Origin: Symsagittifera roscoffensis
Taxonomy: Eukaryota; Xenacoelomorpha; Acoela; Convolutidae
NCBI RefSeq assembly: GCF_963678635.1
Contig: NC_087067.1
Location: 38,783,682 to 38,847,681, forward strand
Direction of reading: 5' to 3'
Length of the DNA stretch: 64,000 nucleotides
Shown: positions 12,101 to 23,738 of the stretch, piece by piece
Layout: each line of letters begins with the position of its first letter
Position numbering within the stretch: position 1 is the stretch's first letter
Position numbers and translations under genes: made by a program
The notes under the pieces: model-generated
What the model saw: only the letters and a program-made list of their open reading frames with translations
The model's database searches: none
Told to the model about the DNA's origin: nothing

Positions 12101-15100
12101 ACAACTACTTCTTTTAAGTGTTCAAAGACTTGTAGAAATGACTTTTCCTGAGCTTAAGCAATAGTTATAGAACAAGGGTCATCTTTATTTCAATTTTTGA
12201 TGCATTTGTTTTTTTTTGCAAATAAATCGTCAATTGGACATTTAGTCAATAGTCATTTTTACACGAGTTGTGTAATTTCGGTTTACTGACTTCTTAGGGG
12301 CCCACTTCGGCTTACTGATACATGATTTTACTATCGTGCCAGCAAACACTTCGACCCAGAAAAAATTAGGTGTAAATGTATTTTATTTTAGTGTCCGTCC
12401 ACTTAGCCTAAATAAGTTGAAAATTATATCGAAGTTTCCACAAGAAAATTTGCTCTCCATGGTTTAGATGTATGCTTATTGGGTAATTTTTGAGTAGATA
12501 GGAAATAGCTCGGTAAGTAAAAATAGGTAAGTAAAAATATGGAGTCTTCATTTATTTTTTATTGGATTAAATTTTTCCACATTCAATTATAAACTATCTC
12601 TCCTTTTTACAACAAGGGCTCTCGCTTGTTACTTACCCACGTGACAAAGATAGTCAATCTAACCCACAAGTACCTATTCATAACTTAAGGCTATCGGATC
12701 CCTCAGCTTCTTGGCTTTTTGGCCATCTTTGCCACTCTTTCAAAGCTGGCTCAGTTCAATTTGCTCGAGGGTACTTTAAGTCACATATTCTGATGAGAGT
12801 AACTATCCAAAAAATCAACTTGATCACTGTAATAAAAAGTGTGAGTTATTATATTGCTGAAAAATGCAGCACGTTAAGAATTTTTTCCGGCTATTTTGAG
12901 ATATTGTAACAGAAATTTACCGCAATCGATATTCTGAGTGCTGGTCAAAAATTCATTAACAGTTTCGAAATTGTTTCTCAAATGTTTCTTGGAATGATAC
13001 TCTGGAACTTAATTTATCATGAAAAATAGATGCCAAAAGTTGAATGTTGAAAGCATTAAAACTCTTCATTTTTTTTCCTTTTTAATGCTGGTATCTTGCC
13101 AAAAAAAACACCACGTGATCATAATCTACACCCCTTCACATGGTTTTAAACAAACGCTTCAAATTGAATCAAATAAATGTTCTCAAATTAGATTTGAGTC
13201 TAGAGGAAACCCCCCTGAACGTGTGAACGGGTTAATAACTCAGCATTGTTACCTACGAGGGCGATCGTAATCTAATTAACCAACCAGTCAAATTAACAGG
13301 CGATTTTTTCACTTTTTCCACTTATTTTTAATCTTGATTTGAGGAAATTTTATTCGAAATTTTGAATTCACGAATGAATTATCAAGTATGCGTACTTGTC
13401 GTTTTTAGCAACTTTTTTCGCTTTTTAAAAAATAAAATTGGAAAAGTTTGGAGTCTTTTTTTTTCAGAAATACAATTATTAGATGTCTCTTCCTGGGTTC
13501 AGAAATAGTATATGATAATAAAATTGGCAATCGCGTGAAATTTTTCGCAACTGTAGGCTATCTTAAATACTTAAACCGCTAGGATTAACCGCCTGGGACT
13601 TTTTCTCGACTATTTAGCCGCTAGCATTGTCAAACTAATTCCAAGTATCACAATTGATCCTCAATTTCCTTAAATACAAAGTTTTTGCCATTTCTGGGAA
13701 TTAAAGACGAAAATTCTAACACTTCTTAGTGCTTCAAATAACTTCCACCCTTACCTACAATATTTAATCTATTTCACTATTCTGAAACTAAAGCGATTTT
13801 ACTTAACAACCAAAACTTTTTGTTTGTTTACAGAAAGTTTAATGTAAATGGGTTTTTATTTATAGTTTCAGAATATAATCAAAAATATCTATTTTTCATG
13901 CTTTATTTAGGCGTTGATTTCTGTGAAAACTTCTGCAGAAATTGTCGTGGAAGTTTACAGCTTGTTTGCTTGTCAATAAAAACAAATGAAGATTTTACCC
14001 GACGGTTTTACTTTCGCTTGAAATCAGTTTATATTCATGAAAAGTATTAGTCTTGACAATATCGGACAATGAACAAAAACCTTATCAACTAATATCTCAG
14101 CAACTTAAAACTAGCCACAGTTTAACTCTGAGCTGTTTTAGGTTTCCTAATCAAAATTTTACTATAAATTGAAAATTGTTTTTTTTTCTTTTTTTTCTGG
14201 ACACTCAATGAACATTGCTCAGTTGTTTTCGTTTTCATGGCTTCTTACCATTCGATTTTATCCCGACTGCTGGTTTAACTGTTTATTGGAAGTGCAGTAA
14301 ATAAAATTAAATCAACCACATTTGAATAATCTCTTAATTCACTGACTTAACCAGATTAACGTTTTACCTCAAGACGCATACGTTAAATTAACCTCTTTTA
14401 TTGAATCAGTCCTGAAGAAAAGTTGTACTTTGGTAAGACTTTCTTTAATTCTGCAGCTGCCGACTTAAACCTCACTGACTTGTATTAAATTATTACTGCT
14501 CTCTTCACGTTTTCACGAAAACTGCCGGAGTAAATTGGGCAAAACTTGTTATTTCCTGGGCAAAATCTACATTGACGAGTTACTTGGATCCTCTATAATT
14601 CATTTTCGTACCAGTTTGACATTTATTTCTTACTTTGCGCCAAATTTAATGTTTATAAAATTGAACTGGCGGACTAAATAGATTTTACTGGACGTTTATT
14701 ATCCGGTTTAGTAATCGCCTAACGGCCACAGATATTTGTGCAAACATTCAAAGGAAAAGATTTATGGAAAAATTTAATAAATTTTCAATTCTAAGCCAAA
14801 AACAGGACGGATAGATCTTAAAGCGCGAACAACAAAAAAGAGACTATATATCACAGTTGTTATTGTTTTTGGTCTTTTTTCTGTGATGTGAGAATGCTTG
14901 TTTAATATTGAATTTATGAATTATTGAAAAAAACTTCACATATTTCCATGCTTAGCGCGACACTCCCGCGAGCTTCAACACAATTGGAGAGTTTTCTTCA
15001 TTATCAAATTTTTATTGATTTCTTTACAAATTGGTCCCTCAAAGGACAATTTTCCCCTCGCTGTTAATCGAAAATAAAACTCGCTTTTTTGTCAAAAATG

Positions 15101-15290
15101 CAACAAAACAACTGTTTCCTCAAGACAATTGATCAAACAATAGTCCCTCATTTAGTCAAGAGTGCACCAAATAAACGTTGAAATAAATATATTACTTCAT
15201 AAGGAATACTTATCGTAACAGTTTCCATCATAAATTTCTTTCCTGGTTTTGTTTATTACCAGTTTCAGTTAATTAATTCATTTTAATCTG
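9166..15290. other. Six kb without a recognisable gene
   Basis: The DNA is AT-rich with scattered short open frames of no evident family. Visible structure: a short tandem array at 9465-9565 (units with ACACCCTTAAACTGGA and TTGATAAATTA); the phrase GCAGTCGGAACATTCAAGGC at 10,889, related to one at 17,171; an isolated GCGCACGCCACTG at about 11,750, which matches a hAT-type terminus seen at 27,268 but has no partner; and a repeated AGGTAAGTAAAAATA near 12,510-12,540. I see no exon with convincing splice signals. Confidence 0.4.
9465..9565. repeat. Short tandem array
   Basis: TTAAACTGGATTGATAAATTA and ACACCCTTAAA(C/T)T(G/A)GGA-type units alternate four or five times in about 100 bp. It is a minor, imperfect minisatellite with no coding context. 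Confidence 0.7.
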
Positions 15291-16136
15291 ATGGATTTTG
15301 CCACAATTTTTGCACTTGTTAACTCGCTGTTCAGCGATGACCCTAAAACAGGCTGCGACACAATAGAACCATGCGTCTGCAAAAACGACCCAGTTACCCA
15401 AATACAGTGTAGTTATGGACCAGAAGTAGATAAATTTCCATCTTTTTCCAAAATTCACAGTCGAAAATTGACTAATATTGATCTAAGTGGTTTGGAGTTA
15501 AAAAGTTTTTCTAGTTCAAAGCCATTCAATGGTGCGATAATTTCTCCTACAGGAGTCAAAATGTCATTATCAGATACTGGGTTAACGACTTTTGATTCAA
15601 ACTTTTTCGAAGGAATTTCAGAAACATTCGAAAGTTTGGATTTGAGGAACAATCGCATTACATCAATTCAACATTTTGACAATTTTGACAATTTAGAATA
15701 TTTGAATTTACAAAATAACAGATTTACAAAATTTCCATCACTGATTTGCAATGCACCTAAGTTGAAATATGTCAATTTACGTTACAACCTTGTGAAAAAC
15801 GATTGGTCAGATCAAGTTAATAGCTTAATAAAGTGTAATAGTTTGAAGAAAGTTTACACCGATGCTAGAAAGATGACATGTTCTTGTGACAAGTTGAAAC
15901 ACTACTTTTACTATCATGATCGAGGGCTGCCGTTGTACCGAGACGAAGGGGGAACTCCGATGACTTGTAGTTCCGAAAGTGCCTTCCTTCTATCGGGTCG
16001 ACCCGTGAACACTCTAACTCAGCGCGAAGTCTGTAATATTTGTGACTGCGTCGAAGGGAACTCAAGAAAACAAGAGCCTTCATTTTTAATTGTGTTTACT
16101 TCCATGTCCATGTTGATATCAATCTGTAGTTTGTAA
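15291..16136 (+). CDS. Secreted or GPI-anchored leucine-rich-repeat protein, single exon
   Basis: The 281-residue open frame has the full layout of an extracellular LRR protein. It starts with a short hydrophobic N-terminus (ATIFALVNSLFS), a likely signal peptide. A cysteine cap of LRRNT type follows (C22, C28, C30, C40). About five leucine-rich repeats come next (LTNIDLSGLELKSF, FESLDLRNNRITSI, LEYLNLQNNRFTKF, LKYVNLRYNLV). A C-terminal cap of LRRCT type has CSCDKLKHYF and later paired cysteines (MTCSS, VCNICDC). The last 19 residues are hydrophobic (LIVFTSMSMLISICSL) with no charged tail, which suits a GPI-anchor signal more than a transmembrane receptor. The frame is uninterrupted and no intron is needed. 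The start was chosen as the first ATG before the signal; TTTCAG at about 15,264 could be a splice or trans-splice acceptor in the 5' UTR. Such proteins act in cell adhesion or ligand binding; the partner is unknown. It could be a young retrocopy or simply an intronless gene. Confidence 0.85.
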   Translation: MDFATIFALVNSLFSDDPKTGCDTIEPCVCKNDPVTQIQCSYGPEVDKFPSFSKIHSRKLTNIDLSGLELKSFSSSKPFNGAIISPTGVKMSLSDTGLTTFDSNFFEGISETFESLDLRNNRITSIQHFDNFDNLEYLNLQNNRFTKFPSLICNAPKLKYVNLRYNLVKNDWSDQVNSLIKCNSLKKVYTDARKMTCSCDKLKHYFYYHDRGLPLYRDEGGTPMTCSSESAFLLSGRPVNTLTQREVCNICDCVEGNSRKQEPSFLIVFTSMSMLISICSL

Positions 16137-16313
16137 AGAAATCAAAAATTCGATGTATTTTTAATTTAAATTTTCTTTTGAAAACTTGCCGGTAAAAATG
16201 GATTATTATTCTTTTGATTGAGTCGTGATAAAAACACAAATGATTTTAAAAGTAGACACTGTTAGCACTCAGCTTGGGGTCTGACAAAAAATTCGACGTT
16301 TTGTTCCAACATC

Positions 16314-16834
16314 GAGCAAAGTCTGGAAATTTTGGACTTCTCCTATCTTTACTGATTGATACTGATTCGTCGAGCAGTTTTTAATCAGCTCAAAAAGTTT
16401 TTTTTTTGATCACCTTCCAGCAAGTGATTGATTCAGTCGAAGGCTTTGCAAAAGTCTAAGAAGATTCAACACTGAAATATCAATGAAGAGTAACAACTGT
16501 GCTCTTCGGCAAACAATGCTGGTCAAGATGTTGAAACAAATAGAAAACTAGATAAAGATAGCTGGTTGCTGTGCAAGTAGCACAGAATATTCCGACCACA
16601 ATTAAAACGTCTTTTTTGTACGTCGTGTAACGATAAAGCTTTACGACTGCGTAGAAAGTTAGTGAATTATGCGTAAACGAACCCAATGCTCTTCAAAAAA
16701 TGAAGGCCTTCAATTAAAAAAAAATGAAATTAAAAACTTAAGAAATTGTTTTCAATGTTTTGCACTAAAAATTTTAAATATTTTTTTGCCCAAAAAGAAC
16801 TAAATAAAGCTTCCAAACCTAGTTTTCATCATGA
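16314..16834. repeat. Dispersed duplication, copy 1 (contains hairpin/peptide motif)
   Basis: About 520 bp, from GAGCAAAGTCTGGAAATT to AGTTTTCATCAT, recurs in the same orientation at 18,705-19,221 with clear but scattered substitutions. It includes the hairpin CTGTGC-AAGTA-GCACAG at 16,569-16,585. On the minus strand both copies keep open frames (16,480-16,686 and 18,781-18,990) sharing FCATCTAT(S/G)YLYLV and LFQH(L/H)DQHCLPKST. Confidence 0.85.
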
Positions 16835-18704
16835 AAATTATTTATTTTCCATTGAAGCTATTGACTTTTTGAGTTCAAATTTAGAAAGATATTTGACCTC
16901 CAATGATGTTTTGTAAAGTTCTAGGGGTTTGAAAATTGCCAAATTGGCCATGTTCTGGACTAAATTATGCGCGAATTTATTCATATTGCTGTAACGCAAA
17001 TTATTTATGCGTGGTGAATTATACCGCACAACAAAAGCGTTTCAAATCGAATTGAGTCTAGCTAATCGGTCGTTTTAATTTAGAACTACTCAAATTTTCA
17101 CGCTTAATCTTTGATATTGTCCAAAGTTTATATTTTTCCAATAATTTTTTCCCCAAAAACTCTTCGATATGAAAGGGACAGTCAGAACATTCAGGGCTTT
17201 TCCTTGACATACAAGCAGTCTTGTTTCTTCAAATTTTGATATGATTAGCCAAAAAATTCTGTTTCAAGAAAAAACTCTTTGTTTATTGTCAAGCCCCCAA
17301 TAATCCCATACCGGCAAATGTCATTATATTATTAATTATGTTTGATTGGATCAAAACACGGAATTTTGCATTTTATAATTTCCATCGAACATGCTAATCA
17401 AAATTTCGATAAAAAGTCATAAAATTGATTCATAAGTTTTCCCCTGGAGGCATAGAAAGCAATTATGCTTCTGAATCTTCACAAACTTTAACGTTGAGCT
17501 CATGAATTTTTTTATAACCAAAATTAAAATTAAGTCTTCTCCCGTTTTGAAACGCCTTTTAAAACCCAAATTATTAAAAACTTCACCGGAATTAACTTTG
17601 TTAAAATTATTCATTACATCGAAATTTGTATCTTTGCAAACTTGAAACCTCGGGAAACAGGCTTTGTGAATCATTGTACGAAACTAATGCATTCGAAAAC
17701 ACATTTGTTGCTGAATAAAATCATAATGAACATAATACTTATTATAACCTCAATCAAGATCATACAAAAATGAAAATACTAATTTAAAATTTAAAGAAAA
17801 AAGCTGAAAAAATTTGAGGCTGCTAAACAAAATTATTTAGAAAAACTGTTGATATAAGAGAATCACAGCAACAAATTAGCCAGATACATGTTGAAAACCT
17901 GGAATTTTGAAAAAGACGATTTTTTTGCGAAAAATGGTGGTGACGAGGAGAGCATCTCGATTCCAGAACTTCGGGATTTTCCCGTGAGATTGAATCGAGG
18001 CAAAATGAAAAAAAAATTGTTTAATGATCAATTTGAAGTAATATACTGGCAGTATTCCTAAGGGATATCGTTTTTGTGAGACTAAGAAAAAACCGTGCAT
18101 CTGCAGCTTTAAGAAAAGCGGTAGAAACTTAAGTTTGCTTAGTCTAGATTTGTCGTCATCGACTTCTGTGAGAACCACTTGGTTGCTCTAGGCTGAATTT
18201 TTTCTATTATGGGCCAACAGCTTTCGAAGGAAACCACTCGAGTGAACTATAGGAAGCGATAAGTACTGCATAGGACTATGCACCATTACAACTTGTCGAA
18301 CTGATTTAACAGGATAGAACAGCTCGGCGAAAACAGAAATAGGGTGAGTTTTGATTATCTAGATTTGAAGTTCTCAATCCACGGTGAGTTTTTTTTTAAC
18401 AGCGATTTCTGAGTTTTTGTTGTTCTAAACGGAATTGCTCAGGATTTACTCTTTACATTATCCGCGAAAAATAGTTAAGAAGCAATTTTTCAAATATTTA
18501 GTTGCAAGATGATTATTTCGTCCCATGAGCCCAGTAATTGTAATTCGTCAGACATGCAAGATCTGGAGATGGAAAAAGTTGCGCCGATTGACACAACAGT
18601 TCTCCATTGTCAGCATGCAGGAAGTTTTTTTTTGTTTTTTACGTTTTCTGTGAGGCATAATTGACAAATATTGCTAAAAAAAGGAGTCAGAAGCGAGCGT
18701 TGTG
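16835..18704. other. Intergenic DNA, no gene recognised
   Basis: Short open frames on the minus strand (16,838-17,029; 17,417-17,674; 17,876-18,178) have no family resemblance, no good splice context and AT-driven composition. I treat them as chance. A phrase CAGTCAGAACATTCAGGGCTTTTCC at 17,172 resembles that at 10,889. Confidence 0.4.
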
Positions 18705-19221
18705 GAGCAAAGTCTGGAAATTTTGGACTTCTCCTATCTTTACTGATTGATACTGATTCGTCGAGCAGTTTTTAATCAGCTCAAAAAGTTTTTTTTTTGA
18801 TCACCTTCCAGCAAGCGATTGACTTAGTCGAAAGCTTTGCAAAAGTCCAAGAAGACTCAGCACTGAAATATCTATGAAAAGTAACATCTGTGCTCTTCGG
18901 CAAACAATGCTGGTCATGGTGTTGAAACAAATACAAAACTAGATAAAGATAGCCGGTTGCTGTGCAAGTAGCACAGAATGTTCCGACCACAATAAGTACG
19001 TCTTTTTTGTACGTCGTCTAATGATACAATTTCACGACTGCGAAGAAAGTTAGTGAATAATGCGTAAACGAACCCAATGCTCTTCAAAAAATTAATTTCT
19101 TTGATTAAAAAAATGAAATACAAAACCTAAAAAATTGTTTTCAATGTTTTGCATTAAAAATTTTAATATTTTTTTGTCAAAAAAGAACTAAATAAGCTTT
19201 CAACGCTAGTTTCATCATAGT
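18705..19221. repeat. Dispersed duplication, copy 2 (contains hairpin/peptide motif)
   Basis: This is the second copy of the block at 16,314-16,834, direct orientation, about 2.4 kb downstream. The hairpin is intact at 18,960-18,976. The neighbouring 19,222-19,500 resembles 7150-7440. Confidence 0.85.
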
Positions 19222-21097
19222 AAAATCAAGTTCTTTCAGCCTAAACTTCTAGATTCCATATACGACAAACTGTACTTGATCGCTATACTCGCTAAAATAG
19301 ACGAAAACTCAAACAATTCAAACCGGTTTTTTCTCGAAACTGAGAAAAGTTTTTGAAAAAATTCTTAATAAAATTTGAATTAACAATTAAAAGAGTTTTA
19401 TATGATTTATCACTCAAATCTCTCTAATGGTTCTTTGTTGTACCTGATTTTGCGAGGAACACAAAAGAAGTGAAAAGAAAAGAAAAAAACTGAAACACAC
19501 CCGAAAACAAAGACCCTTCCCAATTTCAATGGTCGGAACAGAAATTGAAATTTATATCACCATGATGGTTTTTTTGAGTTGTGTTGCTTTGTCCATTATA
19601 GGTATGCTTTTTTTATTTCCTTCAGTTAGAATATTAGCATAAATGTTTAAAATCAAATCTAGTTTTAAAATTAGCATAGCTGGTTGGTGTAATGATAATC
19701 ACAGTGATTGCAAGAACAAAAACAAGGACAGCCGGCTACTGTGCAAGAATTTTCCGACTATTTTTTTGTTCCAAATTTTTTTTTCAATCAATGTTGGTTT
19801 CTTCTGCGTGGTGGGATAAAAAAATAAACGAAAAAAAAAACTAAAAAAGAAATTGTTGAAAATTCGGAAATTTTCTTCTGTTTTATTGTTTAAAAGTTTG
19901 CCCGTCTCTCTCTCTCTCTCAAAAAATAGATGTAAGAGAGCTGCTATTTGTGCAAGTAGTCAGAATTATTCCATCACATGAAAAAATTTCAAAAAAAAAC
20001 TGAAAAAATGAGAATTGGGATGAAGCAATGCTAACAATTTCCATTGTACAATCAGATTAAAAAGCGCAAGAAATGAGTAGAAAAAAGTCAATACCAAAGC
20101 CAGCTTTTAGAGCAATTTTGGTCTAAAAAGCCAAAAAAGACCAAACAAACTTTCTAGACCCACTATCATTTTTTGTCCAAAAATTTTGGAAATCGAAAAA
20201 AATTCTAAAAATTAATCATATAGAAAATCTTTTAATCTTTTAAAATTATTCCAAAACTTTTTACGAACCGTTTTCCACCTATTTCGATGTGCCGTCGAAA
20301 ATTAAACTCAACTTGCAACAAAAGGGCTGTTCGTTCCTTTGAATGTTATGCGCCTCTGGCGCAAAAACTAGCTGTTCGTGTTGTTCCGTCTACTTTACAA
20401 AGATACTGATAGAGACTATGAAGTAGGATGTGCAGAGGATCTATGATAACGAAACCTAAAAAATCTAAACGGTCCGTTTTTGATATTTCCCCAAATTCCA
20501 GACCGACAATTTTTTTGAGCGAAGCTCCTCTGTTGCGACTCATAGACTTTTGTTTGTGCGTCTGGAAATTTCACGCGGTGTCACTATTGCAGTCAAAATT
20601 GGTCAGGTTGAGATAGACCTAAAGATATAGGTAAGGAGAGAGATCATCCTCTCACACTATCCTTGCCATGGCAGGGGATCTGACGACTATGCTAAGTACT
20701 TCCAAAAACATTTGCAAAAAAAGAAAAATTTGCGGTCAGAGCATACTTTCTTACTTGTACAGCAACCGGTTAGTCTTTTGTTTTTGTTTTGGCCTAAGAT
20801 TTAGAGGTCTTTGAACAATAGTAAAAATCTTAAGCTGTGAAACCACCATAATTCGATCTTTTCTGCTTTGTTCCAGTACACCGATATTATCAAACTGAAA
20901 ACACGATATGGTCAAACTGAAATATGTCAGTTGAAAGTAACCAAACATATTGCATTCAACGCCCTCATGCGTACAAACAAACCATCAAGTGAGTCCAGCG
21001 AACAACACATCATAGCTCTTAATCTTCATACCAAACTTGCATCTGCTGCTGAAATTGCAACTCATTGATTCGAACAAAATTTTAACTTGGTAAAGTT
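19222..21097. other. Intergenic DNA upstream of UGT copy B
   Basis: Contains the degenerate motif copies above, a (TC)n microsatellite at about 19,905-19,920 and otherwise AT-rich sequence. An open frame at 20,868-21,068 ends just before the UGT start but shows no signal peptide, no family match and no splice evidence, so I do not call it a gene. Confidence 0.4.
19705..19960 (-). repeat. Two degenerate hairpin/Cys-peptide motif copies
   Basis: At about 19,730-19,755 the right arm of the hairpin is deleted, but the minus strand still reads CTVAGCPCFCSC and runs to a stop. At about 19,935-19,975 the phrase TTTGTGCAAGTAGTCAGAATTATTCC keeps loop and flanks only. Both lie between the second 520-bp repeat and UGT copy B. 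Confidence 0.45.
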
Positions 21098-23738
21098 ATG
21101 ACAAAATTTGGTTTTCACATCCTACTATTTGTTTTGATTGTATACAATCGGGTTTCTTTAGGTCAAACTGACTCGAAAACAGAAAGTTCCGATGGTCCAA
21201 AAATACCGGAAGTGAAAAGTTCTATAAAACCCAAACATGTAGCCCTAGTCGTAGGTTGTCATTCACACGCCATGTTACATAATCACCTTGCGTATACATT
21301 ACATAACAAGGCGACTAGCGCGGAAAAATACAGAGTGAGTTACGTAACAGGTGCTCAGTGTCGTGACATTCCCGAGAGACTGGGAGGTGTGAATATTTTT
21401 GACACTGGCGAGTGGTTCTACCCGAGTAAGGACCCGAATATGTCGGGAGCCGAGTATGTCAAAAATTACACGCGAGGTATTTTCTTTTTTCAATTAATTT
21501 GTTATCTTTTCTCATAGAGTCTTTCAAAAAACTGAAAAAGTTTTTTTGAAATTTAAAAAAAGCTGCTACAAAAATTTCAACGCCCAAATCTTACTGTATG
21601 TCAAAAAAATGATAGTTTTCTGTTCGTGTCGTTGTGACTCATATAAGAATTGACTCATATACTCCTGTCGTTGTGACTCATTAGTTCATGCTTACGTTCG
21701 AAAAGAATTTACGAAATAATTATTAAAATGCATGGCAGGACCAATAACAAATGAACTTCCTTAATGTGACAATCAGAGGTAAGCAATAACAAGACATTAA
21801 TCAATTCTGTCCGCCGCCAAACTTCTGGATTTTACATTAAAAAAATCTAGCTCGACATTTCGTTGGTAATTTTAAGTCCAAAACTACTTTAATCTCAAAT
21901 TTTAAAGCACTCATTTTCAGGTGAAATAGTGTACCCAACCCGAGCTGTCGAAGCCCTAATCCGAGAAGACAGACCCGACTTGATCATCTCCGACAACATC
22001 TGCCTCGCCACGGGAACAATAGCCGAAGTCCACGACATACCCTTTGTGATCGCTTTTCGACCGAGCATTCCGCCGATTTCAATGCACGCCGAGTGATTCA
22101 ATTTGGGACTCGGAGTTACTTTCAATCACGTGCCTGAGTCGACTAGACCCGATTGGTATTTCAAACTATGTGCCGCCTATTGGTACCGAATTCTCATTTC
22201 GCTGTTTTGGTTTTTCACGCGAGATGCAGTTGGTGATTTCGAAAAGCTAAGATCGGATTCAAAGTTGCCAGTATTTGATAACTATTTCCACGTCACGAAC
22301 AGCTACCCCGTGATTGCTTACTTCGGTAAATAAATTATAGAACATATTATTAGGTAGAAGCAAAAAAGAGTTTGTTTTCTCAATTTAGGATATTTTGATA
22401 ATCAATTTATACAAGTGATGAAGAAGCCTTTTTGATTTTTTTGCCCTAAGCATTCTAAATATCGCATGTATTAAACCGTTCTTGTGGAAACTTTCGCTTA
22501 AGTGCTTTTAACAATTTCTATTATAAAAACTTATCTCCTTAGCTGAAAAATCAATATGACTTCATTGTGCGTATTTTTTTTTTCATTTAGACGAAACAAT
22601 CTTGGCTCGTCGAGACATTCACCCAAAGCTAACCACTGTCGGCTTACTGCCACATGAACCAGATAATCTCTCCAGAATTAATCCAGAGCTTCTTGACTTC
22701 ATCGACAAAAGCGACAAACCAGTTCTCTACGTTTCAATTGGAACCCGGAACACTTTTTCAGATGATGAGACGAAAATCTTGAAGCGTGTTTTTGAAACGC
22801 AGGATCAGTTTAGAGTTGTTTGGGCTCATCGCACTTGGAATTATGACGTCATGGATAAAATTGACCAATCAAAGCTGTTTGTTCAGGGCAAAGTGGCGCA
22901 GAGGGATATTTTGGGGCATCCGAAAGTGTAAGATGATAATTGAAATCATTTTAGAAGCGACTTGGTAAAAAGATACCCAGTAAAAAAGAAGGATGTTGTA
23001 ACTCTCCATAAGATTTTTATGAGAAAATATTGGAGGTCTTTTATCATTACCATCTTTATTGTCAATTTCAAAGTAGGCAGGCTCCCAAATAGCTCTATTT
23101 TACACATTCAAAAACCCAAATTGACTGCTTTTCTGTTGTACCGAGACATTGAGAATTATCCGTAACGTTTTCTTAATATACCGCAAAGGTTTGAAAACAG
23201 AATAAAGCAAAGTTATCATGTAATTGTTTTGTTAATTTTTTCTTTTGTTAATATCAAAAAACTTTCTAGTCGAGTGTTCATGTCTCATTGTGCCACTGGT
23301 GGGTTTTCGGAAGGCCTGTCACGTGACAAAGTGTTCATCGCTGTTCCCCAGAGAGGTGACAATTTCTACTTAGCCGATGTAGTCAAAAAACAAAGCCTCG
23401 GAGTCGTCGTCACCTCGGAACCATCCGACCTCGAAATGCGAGCTGCTCTCAAAAGCATTCACGAAAACTTAGATTTCTATCTACAAAATGTGCAACAGTT
23501 GAAAGAAAAACTTTCCAAAAACTCTATCAAAAGACTTGAAAATATAGTAGATTGGTTAATCGATCAGAAACAAACCACCGTTTTTGACTTCGAAGAAAGC
23601 AATGTGATATCTTTGCGTAATAGTTTGATCACCCTTAGTCTCACTGTTTTGGCTATAGTAGTTGTTCCTGCTTTAACGTTTATTTATTTTCTTAAAATTT
23701 GCTGTTGTAAAATTATTGCAAAAGAAAAAATCAATTAA
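21098..23738 (+). pseudogene. UDP-glycosyltransferase copy B, four exons with one in-frame TGA
   Basis: All four exons of a GT1 UDP-glycosyltransferase are present: 21,098-21,476, 21,921-22,325, 22,591-22,927 and 23,270-23,738. All introns are GT-AG and phases agree, giving 530 codons, the normal family length. The N-terminus has a signal peptide (FHILLFVLIVYNRVSLG) before the acceptor-binding domain; HVALVVGCHSHAMLHNHLAYTL corresponds to the usual first strand and helix with the conserved His region. The C-terminal half carries VLYVSIGT, a diverged sugar-donor signature (SHCATGGFSEG), a transmembrane helix and a Lys-rich tail. Exon 2 contains a TGA at 22,094-22,096, in frame, between SMHAE and FNLGLGVTF. 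Coding continues normally after it, so the lesion is a single base change, a sequencing error or a recoded codon. It is otherwise intact, so inactivation would be recent. The call as pseudogene is provisional. Confidence 0.7.

Noticed and set aside
20868-21068. Open frame just upstream of UGT copy B
   Set aside because: Not in frame with, nor spliceable in an obvious way to, the UGT start, which already has its own signal peptide.
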